Notes under the pieces: model-generated
Seen by the model: the letters and a program-made list of their open reading frames with translations, nothing else
What the model was told of the DNA's origin: nothing
The model's database searches: none
Program-made: the position numbers and the translations under genes
Shown: one piece after another, positions 1 through 7,649 of the stretch
Numbering within the stretch: the stretch's first letter is position 1
Layout of the letters: every line of letters begins with the position of its first letter
DNA from: Euperipatoides rowelli
Lineage: Eukaryota > Onychophora > Udeonychophora > Euonychophora > Peripatopsidae
Reading direction: 5' to 3' (one strand)
Assembly: GCA_003024985.2 (NCBI GenBank)
Contig: PXIH01S0011121.1
DNA length: 11,325 nucleotides

Positions 1-440
1 GAAGAAAACAATCTACACATCAAAGCTTCTAAAAATAGTATTATAAGAATATACATCAACAATAGAAGCTAAAGTGAAATATTATCCTGAAGATTTACAT
101 TTAAATGAATTTGTAAAAATAGCCAAGGCTATCATACAAAAACGTATAAATAAGAATCTATGCATATTTAATATAAAATGCCCAAAACCATCATCATGTG
201 GCTTAGACATTTATTTTAAAGGCCATTGCATTTTCAGGATCTTGATTTTAAGATTGTTTGCTATCATCAGACACAGATAGGCAGCCAGTTAAGACATCTT
301 AATGATTGCTCATAACTGTTACAGCAATTAGAAGGAAGTGACCTTTTTAGTGAAATAGATGTCTAAACCAAGATGGTGGGCTTTGGCATTTTTTACAATA
401 AATATGCATAGGTTTAATTTATATTTATTTTTTGTATAAG
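1..440. other. AT-rich DNA, no gene recognised
   Basis: I see no conserved protein motif, RNA gene or clear repeat here. A 68-codon open frame at 74-280 (+) starts with GTG, has no recognisable domain and is of a length expected by chance in AT-rich DNA, so I do not call it a gene. Confidence 0.6.
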
Positions 441-670
441 GGAAGTGGGGGGAATGTCCGCACTTAAGCAAGATTCGTTCATGTGACAAAATAGTTAAAG
501 TTAAGATAAATGTTTATACATGAAAGTGGTCCTTAGTTATCCTACTTTTAAATGTATGTAAACATTTCATGCAAAACTATATCAAATTTATTAAATATTG
601 AAAATAGTACAAAATGGCATTTTCACAGTATTCCCCCCACCTCGGGGGAATACCATGGTGGGGGGGGGGA
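441..670. repeat. Cluster of G/C-tract inverted repeats, possible small foldback or MITE-like element
   Basis: GTGGGGGGAAT at 445-455 is the exact reverse complement of ATTCCCCCCAC at 630-640, giving 11-bp inverted ends about 195 bp apart. A further G-rich run (657-670) can also pair with the C-rich run at 633-642. The interior (456-629) is AT-rich and has no coding potential. The arrangement could be the termini of a small non-autonomous DNA element, but I see no target-site duplication, and G/C homopolymers pair easily by chance. Confidence 0.35.
628..653. repeat. Perfect 10-bp stem hairpin
   Basis: GTATTCCCCC (628-637) and GGGGGAATAC (644-653) are perfect reverse complements around the 6-nt loop CACCTC. 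The stem competes with the pairing of 633-642 to 657-666, so the segment has two mutually exclusive folds. No poly-T stretch or gene end gives it a terminator role. Confidence 0.7.
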
Positions 671-773
671 GGAAAACAGTGCCATGTTACTGAATAGGGA
701 AAACAACACAAAGTTTTTTTAAATTAGAAAAAAAAAAGATGAAATTTTTAATTAATTTGAGTTATTTATGAAT

Positions 774-978
774 AAAAATAATAATACTAATACTAATACT
801 ACTTCTAATACTATTACTACTACCCCTACTTCAATGCCACTTCTTCAGTAGTAGCTGCAGCACTAACAATAATAATAATTAACAGTAACAAAAATAATAA
901 TACTAATACTACTATTACTTCTAATACTATTACTACTACCCCTACTTCAATGCCACTTCTTCAGTAGTAGCTGCAGCA
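774..978. repeat. Tandem duplication, period 116 bp, two copies
   Basis: The block at 801-862 recurs exactly at 917-978 (62 bp, offset 116), and the flanking 774-795 recurs at 890-911 with the same offset. The unit combines trinucleotide-like AAT/ACT/TAC runs with a non-simple core containing CTTCTTCAGTAGTAGCTGCAGC. The second copy has an ACTATT variant just before the core. The match is good enough to imply a fairly recent local duplication. Confidence 0.9.
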
Positions 979-1216
979 GTAAAAATCATACTATGCGTTA
1001 AAGATATATTTGTATATTATACAGTATATGATTAGGCCTATATAATGTAAGAATTTACACATTTTTATACATTCATTATACAGTGCTTGAAATGGCATAT
1101 ATTTAATATCATCATTGACTGCACCATTAATTAGCTTAAATAGACATTTGCAAAATTGAATGTTTGTATGTATTATATATTATCTATACTATTCTCAGCC
1201 ATTTGACCTATCTATA

Positions 1217-1400
1217 CCAAATTTGGCATACTTCCTCTCTATGACCCACCAGGTAACATAGGCTATCATTAACTAGATAACCCAAACCGCTGACCCTTTG
1301 AACCCCTACTGGGCAATTCATAAACTCTTAGACCAATTAGGACCAAATTTAGCCTAATTATTCTCTAAAACCCAGCAGAAAATATAGACTATCTTTAAAC
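1217..1400. repeat. Degenerate ~126-bp repeat pair
   Basis: A block starting CCAAATTTGGC at 1217 resembles one starting CCAAATTTAGC at 1343. The likeness continues through TTCTCT-like, ACCCA-like, CAG and ATAGgCTATC-like words over about 58 bp. The spacing is 126 bp. It looks like an old tandem or dispersed satellite-like repeat; divergence is too high to define its ends by eye. Confidence 0.4.
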
Positions 1401-1667
1401 CATGTCAGCTAAAACCCTGACTCTATTGACCATCTCCTACAAAACAATTACTAAACACTTGAATCAATATGGACTAACTGTGGCATCATTTTCAATGTGT
1501 CCTCATTGTCAATGCTTATTAACAACACTAAAATCATTCTGACTTAAGTTCAGCTCTTGCTTAAAAAACACCAGAAATTAAAACATTTAGTCCGTTCTAG
1601 CTATTTGACTCTACAATACATACAAAATAATGTCAATGCTTTCAACTGATGGAGTTGATCACATTGT

Positions 1668-1699
1668 CTACTGAACATTATTACACAAACATTCAGTAG
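1668..1699. repeat. Short inverted repeat (8-bp arms)
   Basis: CTACTGAA (1668-1675) and TTCAGTAG (1692-1699) are exact reverse complements separated by 16 nt. It is isolated, with no associated gene, and could be chance. Confidence 0.4.
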
Positions 1700-2562
1700 T
1701 CAAGAAAAGTGGTGCACTCTATTGGCTTCTCAAGAAGCAAGAACTTAATAAATTTATACACTGAAAATTATAGGTATTTTCACATTCTACAAATACTCCA
1801 AAATAACAAAAATTGGAGTTAGTAATTTTGACTTCTGAATACCTCATATTTTGACCTCGGTAAAGAGAAGCTGGGCAATGCTGTGAAATTAAATATAGGT
1901 TTATTATCTATACAATTTTCAGCAATTTTGCCGAGATCATTTTAACAACAAGTTCATCCTTTTTTCACATTAGGCTATTCATCTACTTGTTAACAATACT
2001 ACTCAGTCCATTACAAATCCACTCGCACTTCAAAATAGCCTGAATGTTGGTCACTGACAATATTGTTGCCCAAACAAGCCTATTAAACACATTGATAATA
2101 AAAAAATTCAGATAACTGCCCTTACTTATATGCATTTTTATATATTGTTAGCTGATATATATTTATGTAGTTAAATAAAATATACATGAAGTAATCAAAT
2201 TACTTTTGTACATCATAGAAAAAATAACCTACAAAGAAAATTAGATAAAACAAAGCAAATAAAAATTATTACAATTACATAGAAAATGACAAATAATAAA
2301 ACCAATAAAGGAATACTTAAAAAGAAAAAAAAGAAATACAAATCTAATAAAAGCTATAATTTTAACAGAGATTCTAGTAATAATCCAAATGATAATGACA
2401 ATAACATACTTGTAAAAACAAAGCAAAAAAAATATAAAATTTATATCATTTTGAAATTACAATACTATATCATTTTAAAATTAAAATATGTACATATTTA
2501 ATTTTTAAGATAACAAATAATATGAAATATAATAAGCCAATTATATTCACCTTAGCATTTAT

Positions 2563-2626
2563 AACCTGCCCTGTATGGAGGCAGGATGGTTCGTAAATAA
2601 ATTTTTGGTATTATTATTATTATTAA
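2563..2626 (+). repeat. Retroposon-like 3' end: small hairpin followed by (ATT)n tail
   Basis: CCTGCC (2565-2570) and GGCAGG (2580-2585) form a 6-bp stem with a 9-nt loop. It is followed by ATGGTTCGTAAATAAA and then a TATTATTATT tail (about 2609-2626). A short structured end plus a simple-repeat tail is the usual look of CR1/L2-type LINE 3' ends and of SINEs that borrow them. No body is recognisable upstream, so this would be a strongly 5'-truncated copy. The family is not identified. Confidence 0.45.
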
Positions 2627-2678
2627 CTTGTGCATCATTTTTTCTTCAACTCTTCCTATTTCAATATAATAGCCTACG

Positions 2679-2772
2679 TTACAGTTAAATGTTACCAAGT
2701 GGTGAGAAATCGTGTTCTCTTCTTTTATACACTTGCCTTTATATTGAATGTTCTACGATTTTAAAGTATATT
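2679..2772 (+). repeat. Dispersed ~90-bp repeat, copy 1
   Basis: Starting from GTTAAATGTTACCA at 2684, this segment matches 5399-5488 in direct orientation through GTGGTGAGAAA, TTCTTTTATACA, TTTATATTGAA and AGTATATT. Differences are scattered substitutions and one small indel, so the copies are old. The identity of the repeat family is unknown. Confidence 0.8.
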
Positions 2773-2866
2773 AGTTTTTTCCCTCCAATCTTGATCCCTG
2801 TTGTTCCATAGAATATTAGGCATTTAAATAGAATAGACTTATGAAAAATTGTTGGGTATATAACGA

Positions 2867-2907
2867 TTATGGCAAAGCGCTATGTTACCCATAGTGCTTT
2901 GCTATAG
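2867..2907. repeat. Long near-perfect hairpin (about 18-bp stem, 5-nt loop)
   Basis: GCAAAGCGCTATG (2872-2884) pairs with CATAGTGCTTTGC (2890-2902) with one G-T wobble around the loop TTACC. Pairing extends outward by about five more pairs (2867-2871 with 2903-2907), including further G-T pairs. The hairpin lies at the 5' edge of the recognisable LINE fragment and overlaps sequence that may be a remnant of its RT. The stem is unusually long for chance, but no function is evident. Confidence 0.7.
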
Positions 2908-3044
2908 ATATCCTTGTGTTGCAACTCAGGCTTTGAACATTTTAGTGTTTTTCTCATATTTTTTTGGTATGGATAAACACCTAATATACAAATGGCAAGT
3001 ACATACAAAGAAAATACCATTAATAACTTTCACAATAATTTTGA

Positions 3045-3611
3045 GTCCCTTGTCACCACTCTTTCTTTCAACAAACTGGTTCAGTTTTTAATGCCAAGAA
3101 GACGCATATATGGTATCCATTCCTCAACCAGACTGACCATCATTATAATGTGGCTCTTCCAGGGACCTTTTTTGGGCTTTCCTTTCTTGTACTAGGGAAT
3201 CTTGTACGAGTCCTTCAAGAACGTGTGTTGGCCAGATTTCAGAAGGTGGTGATAGTCTTAAAGGGCAAGTCCATATTGTTGCTTATGCAAGTAAGAGTAT
3301 CAATGTCTACTACCTCTTTCATATAGTCTATTATTACGTACCTCATGTGATCTTTAATAAGCTTTTTGTCAACCATTTATTTGCCCTAGTGCATCACATC
3401 TTGTGGGGACACGTTTAGTGCTGTTTTAGGCGACGTCTTTCTTTGCCATTGTTGGTATGGAGGACTTGGTTTGCATGACCTCGACCATCTCACTTTGGTA
3501 ATTTGGATTAACCACTTTTTAACCTCATCCAATATGTGCAATATATCAATAATGTATTGGAGGTGGAGCCTAGGGACACCCCTCCAATGTACTATGATGA
3601 GCCTTCTTTGT
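3045..3611 (+). pseudogene. LINE ORF2 remnant, RT-to-thumb segment with GGLGLHDL block
   Basis: One frame is open at 3045-3323 and again at 3390-3611; TAG codons at 3324 and 3387 interrupt it. The first part reads QQTGSVFNAKKTHIWYPF, resembling the SG-x-x-x-N-x-x-KT stretch that follows the catalytic YADD box in LINE reverse transcriptases, then LGNLVRVLQERVLARFQ and a KGKSILL-like stretch, matching the part where LINE proteins describe helix-rich thumb sequence. The second part reads WYGGLGLHDLDHLTLVIWINHFL, a good match to the common GGLG-(V/L)-x-(D)-L block. The YADD itself would lie near 2970 and is not intact. There is no start codon, no promoter and no sign that it is expressed. Not translatable as one protein. 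Confidence 0.65.
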
Positions 3612-4183
3612 TGACCGTTCTGTGATTAATGTTCAACAAACTTGTGGATACCTTTGACCTTTCGGTTGATACCAAATTTTATTACAGGGCCTTCTTGAGC
3701 ATTTTGGACAAGGATTATAATTCACCTCCGTTGGCTCATCTGCTTATGCCTTATTACAAGTTTTTCAAAAAAATATATTTTTTTCCTAATTTATATGACT
3801 TTCTATTTCATTTAACAACTGCTACGGTCTTCACCAGAGACCACCTGATTCAGCGGTATGCTTTCCACCCTGATTCTTTGGGTCCTTTTTGTGATCGGCA
3901 AGAAACACTGCAGCACATCCTGTTATTTCATTATGTGTATTTTCAGAAGGCCAGGAGTAGAGTTACACATTTTTTTAACTATTATTTTTTTTCTAGGCCT
4001 CTTTTTGACGTCTTGTCTGGTCTATTGCATAATAAAAACTTTTTAATGGTTGCCTTAGTGATTTTCTTTTCTTTCTGGAAGATGTACAATTTGTGCAATT
4101 TTGAGGGGACTCGAATGCAACCCTGGCCTATCTTTTGCTTCAATTTCAGGATCTGGTCAAGACGGACCACCTTCTACTGCTAA
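3512..4183 (+). pseudogene. LINE ORF2 remnant, C-terminal segment with degenerate CCHC-like motif
   Basis: This frame continues the previous segment after a frameshift: 3512-3622 reads EPRDTPPMYYDEPSLLTVL, a TGA follows at 3623, and an open stretch of 184 codons runs from an ATG at 3629. Within the latter, residues 69-101 (TRDHLIQR ... FCDRQETLQHILLFHY) match the C-terminal C-x-x-C / ET-x-x-H / C motif of many LINE ORF2 proteins. Only Cys88 and His96 survive: the first cysteine appears as Gly and the last as His/Tyr. The segment after it is hydrophobic and aromatic-rich, as in LINE C-termini. The ATG at 3629 is internal, so this is a broken piece rather than a separate gene. The family call is firm; the clade is not. 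Confidence 0.7.
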
Positions 4184-4305
4184 CTTCGGTTTTTCTTTTG
4201 AAGTGGCTGAACCTGAATGTCTTAGCCTTCTTTTACATCTTTCTTAGGGACTGTCATGTTGGACTAGTCTTGTGTGCTTTAATGTTTGTTCATTTACACA
4301 CTTGA
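4144..4305 (+). pseudogene. LINE ORF2 remnant, extreme C-terminus in a shifted frame
   Basis: Around 4144 a second frame takes over, beginning FQDLVKTDHLLLL and running to a TGA at 4303-4305. It overlaps the end of the previous frame, whose last residues (from about FNFRIW onward) look out of register. The switch is best explained by one small indel near 4140-4150. The content is leucine- and phenylalanine-rich and carries no named motif. Assignment rests on position and continuity. Confidence 0.5.
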
Positions 4306-4453
4306 ACTTTTTCCAGGGACAAACCCCCCTCAAAAAAAAACGAACAATAAACCCAACTGGCAGAGGCCATTGCTAGCCTGATACAGGGGTGATCTGAAAC
4401 CTGGAAAGATTACTGCCTCTCCAACTACAGAAAATAATAAAATAAATAAACTT

Positions 4454-4485
4454 GTATTAGAAAGGCAACAGCACTTTCTAATACN
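4454..4485. repeat. Perfect 11-bp stem hairpin next to the ambiguous base
   Basis: GTATTAGAAAG (4454-4464) and CTTTCTAATAC (4474-4484) are exact reverse complements around the 9-nt loop GCAACAGCA. The next base (4485) is the window's only N, consistent with sequence quality dropping at the foot of a stable hairpin. It sits directly after the LINE 3' tail. Confidence 0.8.
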
Positions 4486-4747
4486 TGCTATGTGCTCCTT
4501 TTTATATTATAAAAATTGCACATATGGAAATGTAAAATTTGACTAATTAATTAATTAGCACGTTCAAGTGAGTTTAATACTTCAAGAGATAATTAGATTC
4601 AGAGACTTGTCAAGTCGCTTTTAATACATTTACGACTAATAATAATCCATGTAAAAAAGAAAATAACTATCTTGAAATAAACTCAGCTATCACTTGAACA
4701 TACTAATTAAACAAATAATACCGACAATAAAAACACCATCACCACAG
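4486..4747. other. AT-rich DNA, nothing recognised
   Basis: No open frame, RNA gene or repeat stands out apart from a TTAATTAATTAA palindrome near 4546-4557. The 62-codon frame at 4694-4882 has no conserved features. Confidence 0.6.
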
Positions 4748-4815
4748 CATATTTGGTGGCCTAAACAAAAAATTCCTAAATTAGGAAATAATATTAATTA
4801 TTTTTGGGTATATTC
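4748..4815. repeat. Left arm of a long-range inverted repeat
   Basis: This arm (CATATTTGGTGGCCTAAAC...) matches the reverse complement of 5305-5370 with a few mismatches and small indels. The shared words include ATTTG-TGGCCTA, AAATTCCTAAATTAGGAAAT and TATATTC. Each arm contains its own palindrome TTCCTAAATTAGGAA. The two arms enclose about 490 bp with no coding capacity. Confidence 0.8.
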
Positions 4816-5272
4816 CAGCATTCTGTCTAAACAAAACAAACATTTTATAGGAAAATGTGTTGATGTATTCATAACTGCATAATGATAATCTACTGTTCAA
4901 CTCTCTCTCTCTCTCATTACTGCCTAGATGTAATTATCAGACTAATTCAACTTAAGGTGTGGATACCCAATAATATTTAAGCATTTTAGTACAGCATCAT
5001 TCAAATTCTACTTATGCTGTTACTTTTAATTTTCCCAATTTATCAAATTATCTGGTCACTTAATACATACAACATTGTATGTTAAACTATTCTATTGATC
5101 TGGAATAAACCAACCTTTCCTTCATAAACATAAAAATCAAGGTGTGTCTAGCATATAATATGGATCAATTTAATATGTATCAAACAACTTTATACTGATA
5201 TCATTATTTCACAATTTTAAAATTCAGACAATTTGATTATCATTTGCTACATTGTTGTTCAAGTGCTCTATA

Positions 5273-5291
5273 GTGCAGCAACCTGCTGCAC
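5273..5291. repeat. Perfect 8-bp stem, 3-nt loop hairpin
   Basis: GTGCAGCA (5273-5280) and TGCTGCAC (5284-5291) pair perfectly around ACC. It is GC-rich compared with its surroundings and lies just inside the right arm of the long inverted repeat. Confidence 0.8.
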
Positions 5292-5304
5292 TCCTCACAC
5301 TGTA

Positions 5305-5370
5305 GAATATAGCCTAGAATTATTTATATTTCCTAATTTAGGAATTTTGTGTGTAGGCCATCAAATATAC
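5305..5370. repeat. Right arm of a long-range inverted repeat
   Basis: Reverse complement of 4748-4815 with a few differences. It is followed within about 20 bp by copy 2 of the dispersed ~90-bp repeat. Whether the pair is the ends of one non-autonomous element (about 620 bp) or two independent insertions of one repeat in opposite orientation cannot be settled here. Confidence 0.8.
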
Positions 5371-5389
5371 CAACAAATTTTCATAATAT

Positions 5390-5488
5390 GTTACAAATGT
5401 TAAATGTTACCATGTGGTGAGAAAATCTTGTCTCCTTCTTTTATACATTTATCTTTATATTGAAAGTTCTGCAATTTTAGAGTATATT
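5390..5488 (+). repeat. Dispersed ~90-bp repeat, copy 2
   Basis: Direct-orientation match to 2679-2772, from GTTACAAATGTTAAATG to AGTATATT. The sequence on either side differs from that around copy 1, so the conserved block is an independent repeat rather than part of a large duplication. Confidence 0.8.
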
Positions 5489-5640
5489 GATGGATTGTTT
5501 CATCTCCTACTCGTCATAAATACCATTGTCTCTAAATTCATTTCAACCATCTTGTATCCTAATTAGAATAGATCATGCTTCAGAGCCAGTAACAGCACCA
5601 TCTATTAACTATTTTTAGAAACTTTAATATAACAGGCTTA

Positions 5641-5852
5641 TCGGCCCGGAAACTAAGGATTAAGAATCGTAATTCTTTTGTGAGAGAGAGAGAGTGAATG
5701 AGTGAGAGAGAGCGAAAGAGGGAGTGAGTGAGAGAGAGGGAGAATTTACTATTATATTAAACTTAGCACAAAAATTTTGGTTGGTCTCGACTTTGTGTTC
5801 TGAGGCCACATACTTTTTTAAGCATCACCATCTACGCTCGGCCCGGGAACTA
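5641..5852 (+). repeat. Short direct repeat pair TCGGCCCGGRAACTA around the GA tract
   Basis: TCGGCCCGGAAACTA at 5641-5655 recurs as TCGGCCCGGGAACTA at 5838-5852 with one difference. These are among the few GC-rich words in the region and they bracket the GA microsatellite. No element body is recognisable between them. Confidence 0.5.
5680..5743 (+). repeat. (GA)n microsatellite, imperfect
   Basis: Mostly GAGA with interspersed GTGA, GCGAAA and GGGA units over about 64 bp. An open frame from 5724 that starts in this tract is a composition artefact. Confidence 0.95.
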
Positions 5853-6710
5853 GTTTTAGAAATTAAAATGTTTGATGCCCGTGTAAGGGTTTATTTCCTA
5901 TTACTTACTAAATCAAATTCCTCTTCCTCACACAACCTTTCCATATCAACTTTCTCCTCATTTCTTCAGTTCTGCATATTAAAAAAAAAATCTTAAATTT
6001 CACTTCTAATTAATACCACTCATACTCTTTCTATCATGACCCTCCATATGCTAGTCCTCTTCAATAAGCCTAAATATCTTTCACCTCTTTTAACTCCCCA
6101 AATAAATCTCTCTCATCCTTACGTATCTCTTTCAACCCTACTGTAAACCGTCTTTCATCATTAAGTTATGTGCTCCAGCGTTTAAAAAATATATTTCTAT
6201 GTTTGAATCTTGTCCTAAAATTTACAAATCCCACCTTATTTCTTATGCATTACTCTTTTACTTATACAGCTACTAATTTTTTTAAATTCAAAAAATCTCT
6301 ATCAAGGCTAGAATCTCTCTCTTGTCCCTTCTTTTATTCGCTAAATTAATATCCCTAAATTAATACCCATTATTCCCTAAATTAATATCTTCAATTCCCT
6401 CATTATACTTTCATCATCCAATTGTTTGTGCCCAATAACACTCTTATCCTTAATCATATTTTCAAACCAAAGATCTGTATTTTTCAGAATTACCAACCAT
6501 TTCTTAACTTAAACCTTTACCACCATCACAACTTCAGTAAAACCTTTATCCTGTTCATCCTCCCTATATCCTTCCCTTTCTCAACACTCCCTGCACTTGT
6601 TTCCTATCGCTTCTTAATGTCCAAATTGATAATTATAATGCTCATAGGTTTAACTCCATTATAAATCTATCATAATCTACTTTCTTATATGAACTCATAT
6701 TAAATTATAA
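5853..6710. other. Pyrimidine-rich DNA, no gene recognised
   Basis: The + strand here is rich in C and T and poor in G. Frames are short and without motifs; the 80-codon frame at 6422-6664 has no recognisable domain. CTAAATTAATA occurs three times within 50 bp (6341, 6355, 6377). The G-poor composition resembles that of the PLE sense strand further on, but I see no RT or GIY-YIG residues. Confidence 0.5.
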
Positions 6711-6721
6711 GGGGGGGGGGG
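6711..6721 (+). repeat. G11 homopolymer
   Basis: Eleven consecutive G bases in AT-rich surroundings; length may be uncertain in a draft assembly. Confidence 0.95.
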
Positions 6722-6754
6722 ACCTACATTTTATTTTTAACTATTCTTTCCCTG

Positions 6755-6769
6755 TTATTTAATTACAAA
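6755..6769. repeat. Target-site duplication, left copy
   Basis: TTATTTAATTACAAA here is repeated exactly at 7119-7133, flanking the SINE. A 15-bp perfect duplication is typical of LINE-mediated retroposition. Confidence 0.9.
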
Positions 6770-7027
6770 TTAAGTAGGCTATTTTACATTTTTCTCACTT
6801 GGATACGAATTCCAAGGTCTTCGTCTGTATATACTTTCTATATAAAATGTGAGTAGGTTCTTCGTGAGTGTCTATTTCCCACCCAGTTTAACTGTATTTA
6901 AGACCCAGGCTACAGCAGTGAATCTTCCATGCATTCGAGATTGAATGATCTCTTCCTGCAAGGAAAAATTCAGCCTTTCACCTGGGCCCGGAAAAAAATG
7001 GAGAGGTACTGGCACGTGGCATTCCCG

Positions 7028-7038
7028 GAGATAGAACC
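7028..7038 (-). promoter_or_regulatory. Pol III B box-like element of the SINE
   Basis: On the - strand it reads GGTTCTATCTC against the consensus GGTTCRANNCC, with mismatches in the second half. It lies about 49 nt downstream of the A box, in the range seen in tRNA genes and SINEs. Confidence 0.6.
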
Positions 7039-7086
7039 TGTCTCCAAAACTACATGTCTCGAGAAACAGAGGCTGTCAGTATGCTA

Positions 7087-7098
7087 CCAACTGAGCTA
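7087..7098 (-). promoter_or_regulatory. Pol III A box of the SINE
   Basis: On the - strand it reads TAGCTCAGTTGG, a full match to the TRGYNNARNNGG consensus, and continues TAGCA as in a tRNA D arm. Confidence 0.85.
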
Positions 7099-7118
7099 CT
7101 ACTCCGCGACAACCAACA

Positions 7119-7133
7119 TTATTTAATTACAAA
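7119..7133. repeat. Target-site duplication, right copy
   Basis: Exact copy of 6755-6769 (TTATTTAATTACAAA), at the 5' side of the SINE in its own orientation. Confidence 0.9.
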
Positions 7134-7312
7134 ATAAACTATCAAATTTATCTCATTGATAACTTTATGTTCAATCCAATGGATCCCAATAATGTTAAAA
7201 CACTTCTAAAAATATCCAAATGAATAAAAAGATTTCTGAATAAATAGCCTTTTCAAATCCTTATATTTGCAATTTCGTTCAAGATTTTCACTAATCTAAT
7301 AATAGAACAGAT
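7134..7312. other. AT-rich DNA between SINE and microsatellite, nothing recognised
   Basis: No open frame, RNA gene or repeat is visible in this short stretch. Confidence 0.6.
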
Positions 7313-7507
7313 GTATTATTATTATTACTTGTTGTTATTATTGTTATTATTATTAGTATTAGTAGTATCAGTATCATTATCATTGTTATTGATATTTTTA
7401 TTATTATTGTTATTGTTGTTATTCTTATTATTATTATTTTTATTATTATTAGTATTATTGTTGTTATAATTATTATTATTATTATTATCATTATTATTAT
7501 TATTATT
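7313..7507. repeat. Imperfect (ATT)n microsatellite at the PLE 3' end
   Basis: About 195 bp of ATT/GTT units with occasional substitutions. The last 86 bp (7422-7507) are repeated exactly at 10354-10439, so they belong to the PLE repeat unit as an (AAT)n tail in PLE orientation. The first 109 bp (7313-7421) are extra and are either target DNA or tail expansion. Confidence 0.95.
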
Positions 7508-7649
7508 GAGGAGTTTATGGTTTAAATCTGTTTAAGTAACTGTGGTTGTAAATAGGTGTCGGTATATATAATATACATATACACTGTAGATGATGATGTA
7601 AATCTAATGCTAGAAGTAGCCAAATATAAGTTTAAAACCAACATTTAAT

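Larger units (their letters stand above)
1006..2560. other. AT-rich intergenic DNA, no gene recognised
   Basis: All frames are short and broken. 2241-2510 is very A-rich and low in complexity; the two open frames over it (on opposite strands) are products of that composition. The stretch contains the degenerate repeat pair at 1217-1400 and a small inverted repeat at 1668-1699, listed separately. I see no RNA gene or transposon protein. Confidence 0.6.
2871..4452 (+). mobile_element. Decayed 5'-truncated LINE (non-LTR retrotransposon) fragment
   Basis: Three consecutive broken reading frames on the + strand carry landmarks of the C-terminal half of a LINE ORF2 protein: an N-x-K-T block after a TG-S/V stretch, a GGLGLHDL block, then a degenerate CCHC-like motif with ET-x-x-H and a downstream tryptophan/asparagine segment. 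A weak trace of the RT region may begin near 2871 (CFAID-like residues after a stop). After the last stop (4303-4305) comes about 130 bp of possible 3' UTR ending in an A/T-rich AATAATAAAATAAATAAA stretch near 4433-4452. Clade cannot be assigned by eye. Confidence 0.7.
6770..7118 (-). mobile_element. tRNA-derived SINE, apparently complete
   Basis: Read on the - strand, the 349 bp between the two target-site duplications start with a tRNA-like head (GTCGCGGAGTAGTAGCTCAG...). The head has a consensus-quality A box and a weaker B box, the internal RNA polymerase III promoter. A non-tRNA body of about 250 bp follows, containing the inverted repeat CTTGGA/TCCAAG (6798-6816). The 3' end next to the duplication is AT-rich (AAAATGTAAAATAGCC) without a clear poly-A or simple-repeat tail, suggesting either a tail inherited from a partner LINE or erosion. 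SINEs make no protein; the 65-codon + strand frame at 6929-7126 over it is spurious. I do not recognise the body as one of the named SINE central domains. Confidence 0.8.

Noticed and set aside
240-275. Hammerhead core on the - strand (CTGATGA near 257-263)
   Set aside because: No plausible stem II and no correctly placed GAAA; single match by chance.
74-280. 68-codon open frame on the + strand
   Set aside because: GTG start, no motif, no neighbour context, and length expected by chance in AT-rich DNA.
774-978. CRISPR-like array
   Set aside because: Only two adjacent copies, microsatellite-like spacing, eukaryotic context.
2241-2501. Two overlapping open frames on opposite strands with lysine/asparagine- or phenylalanine/isoleucine-rich translations
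   Set aside because: Both arise from one A-rich low-complexity tract; no conserved residues.
7030-7115. Functional tRNA gene on the - strand
   Set aside because: The A box is good but the B box is degenerate, acceptor ends do not pair and no anticodon arm folds cleanly; the target-site duplication shows a retroposed SINE.
6929-7126. 65-codon + strand frame containing WARKKMERYWHVAFPE
   Set aside because: It is the antisense of the SINE, which is defined by its A box and target-site duplication.
7291-7491. 66-codon isoleucine-rich frame
   Set aside because: Translation of the ATT microsatellite.
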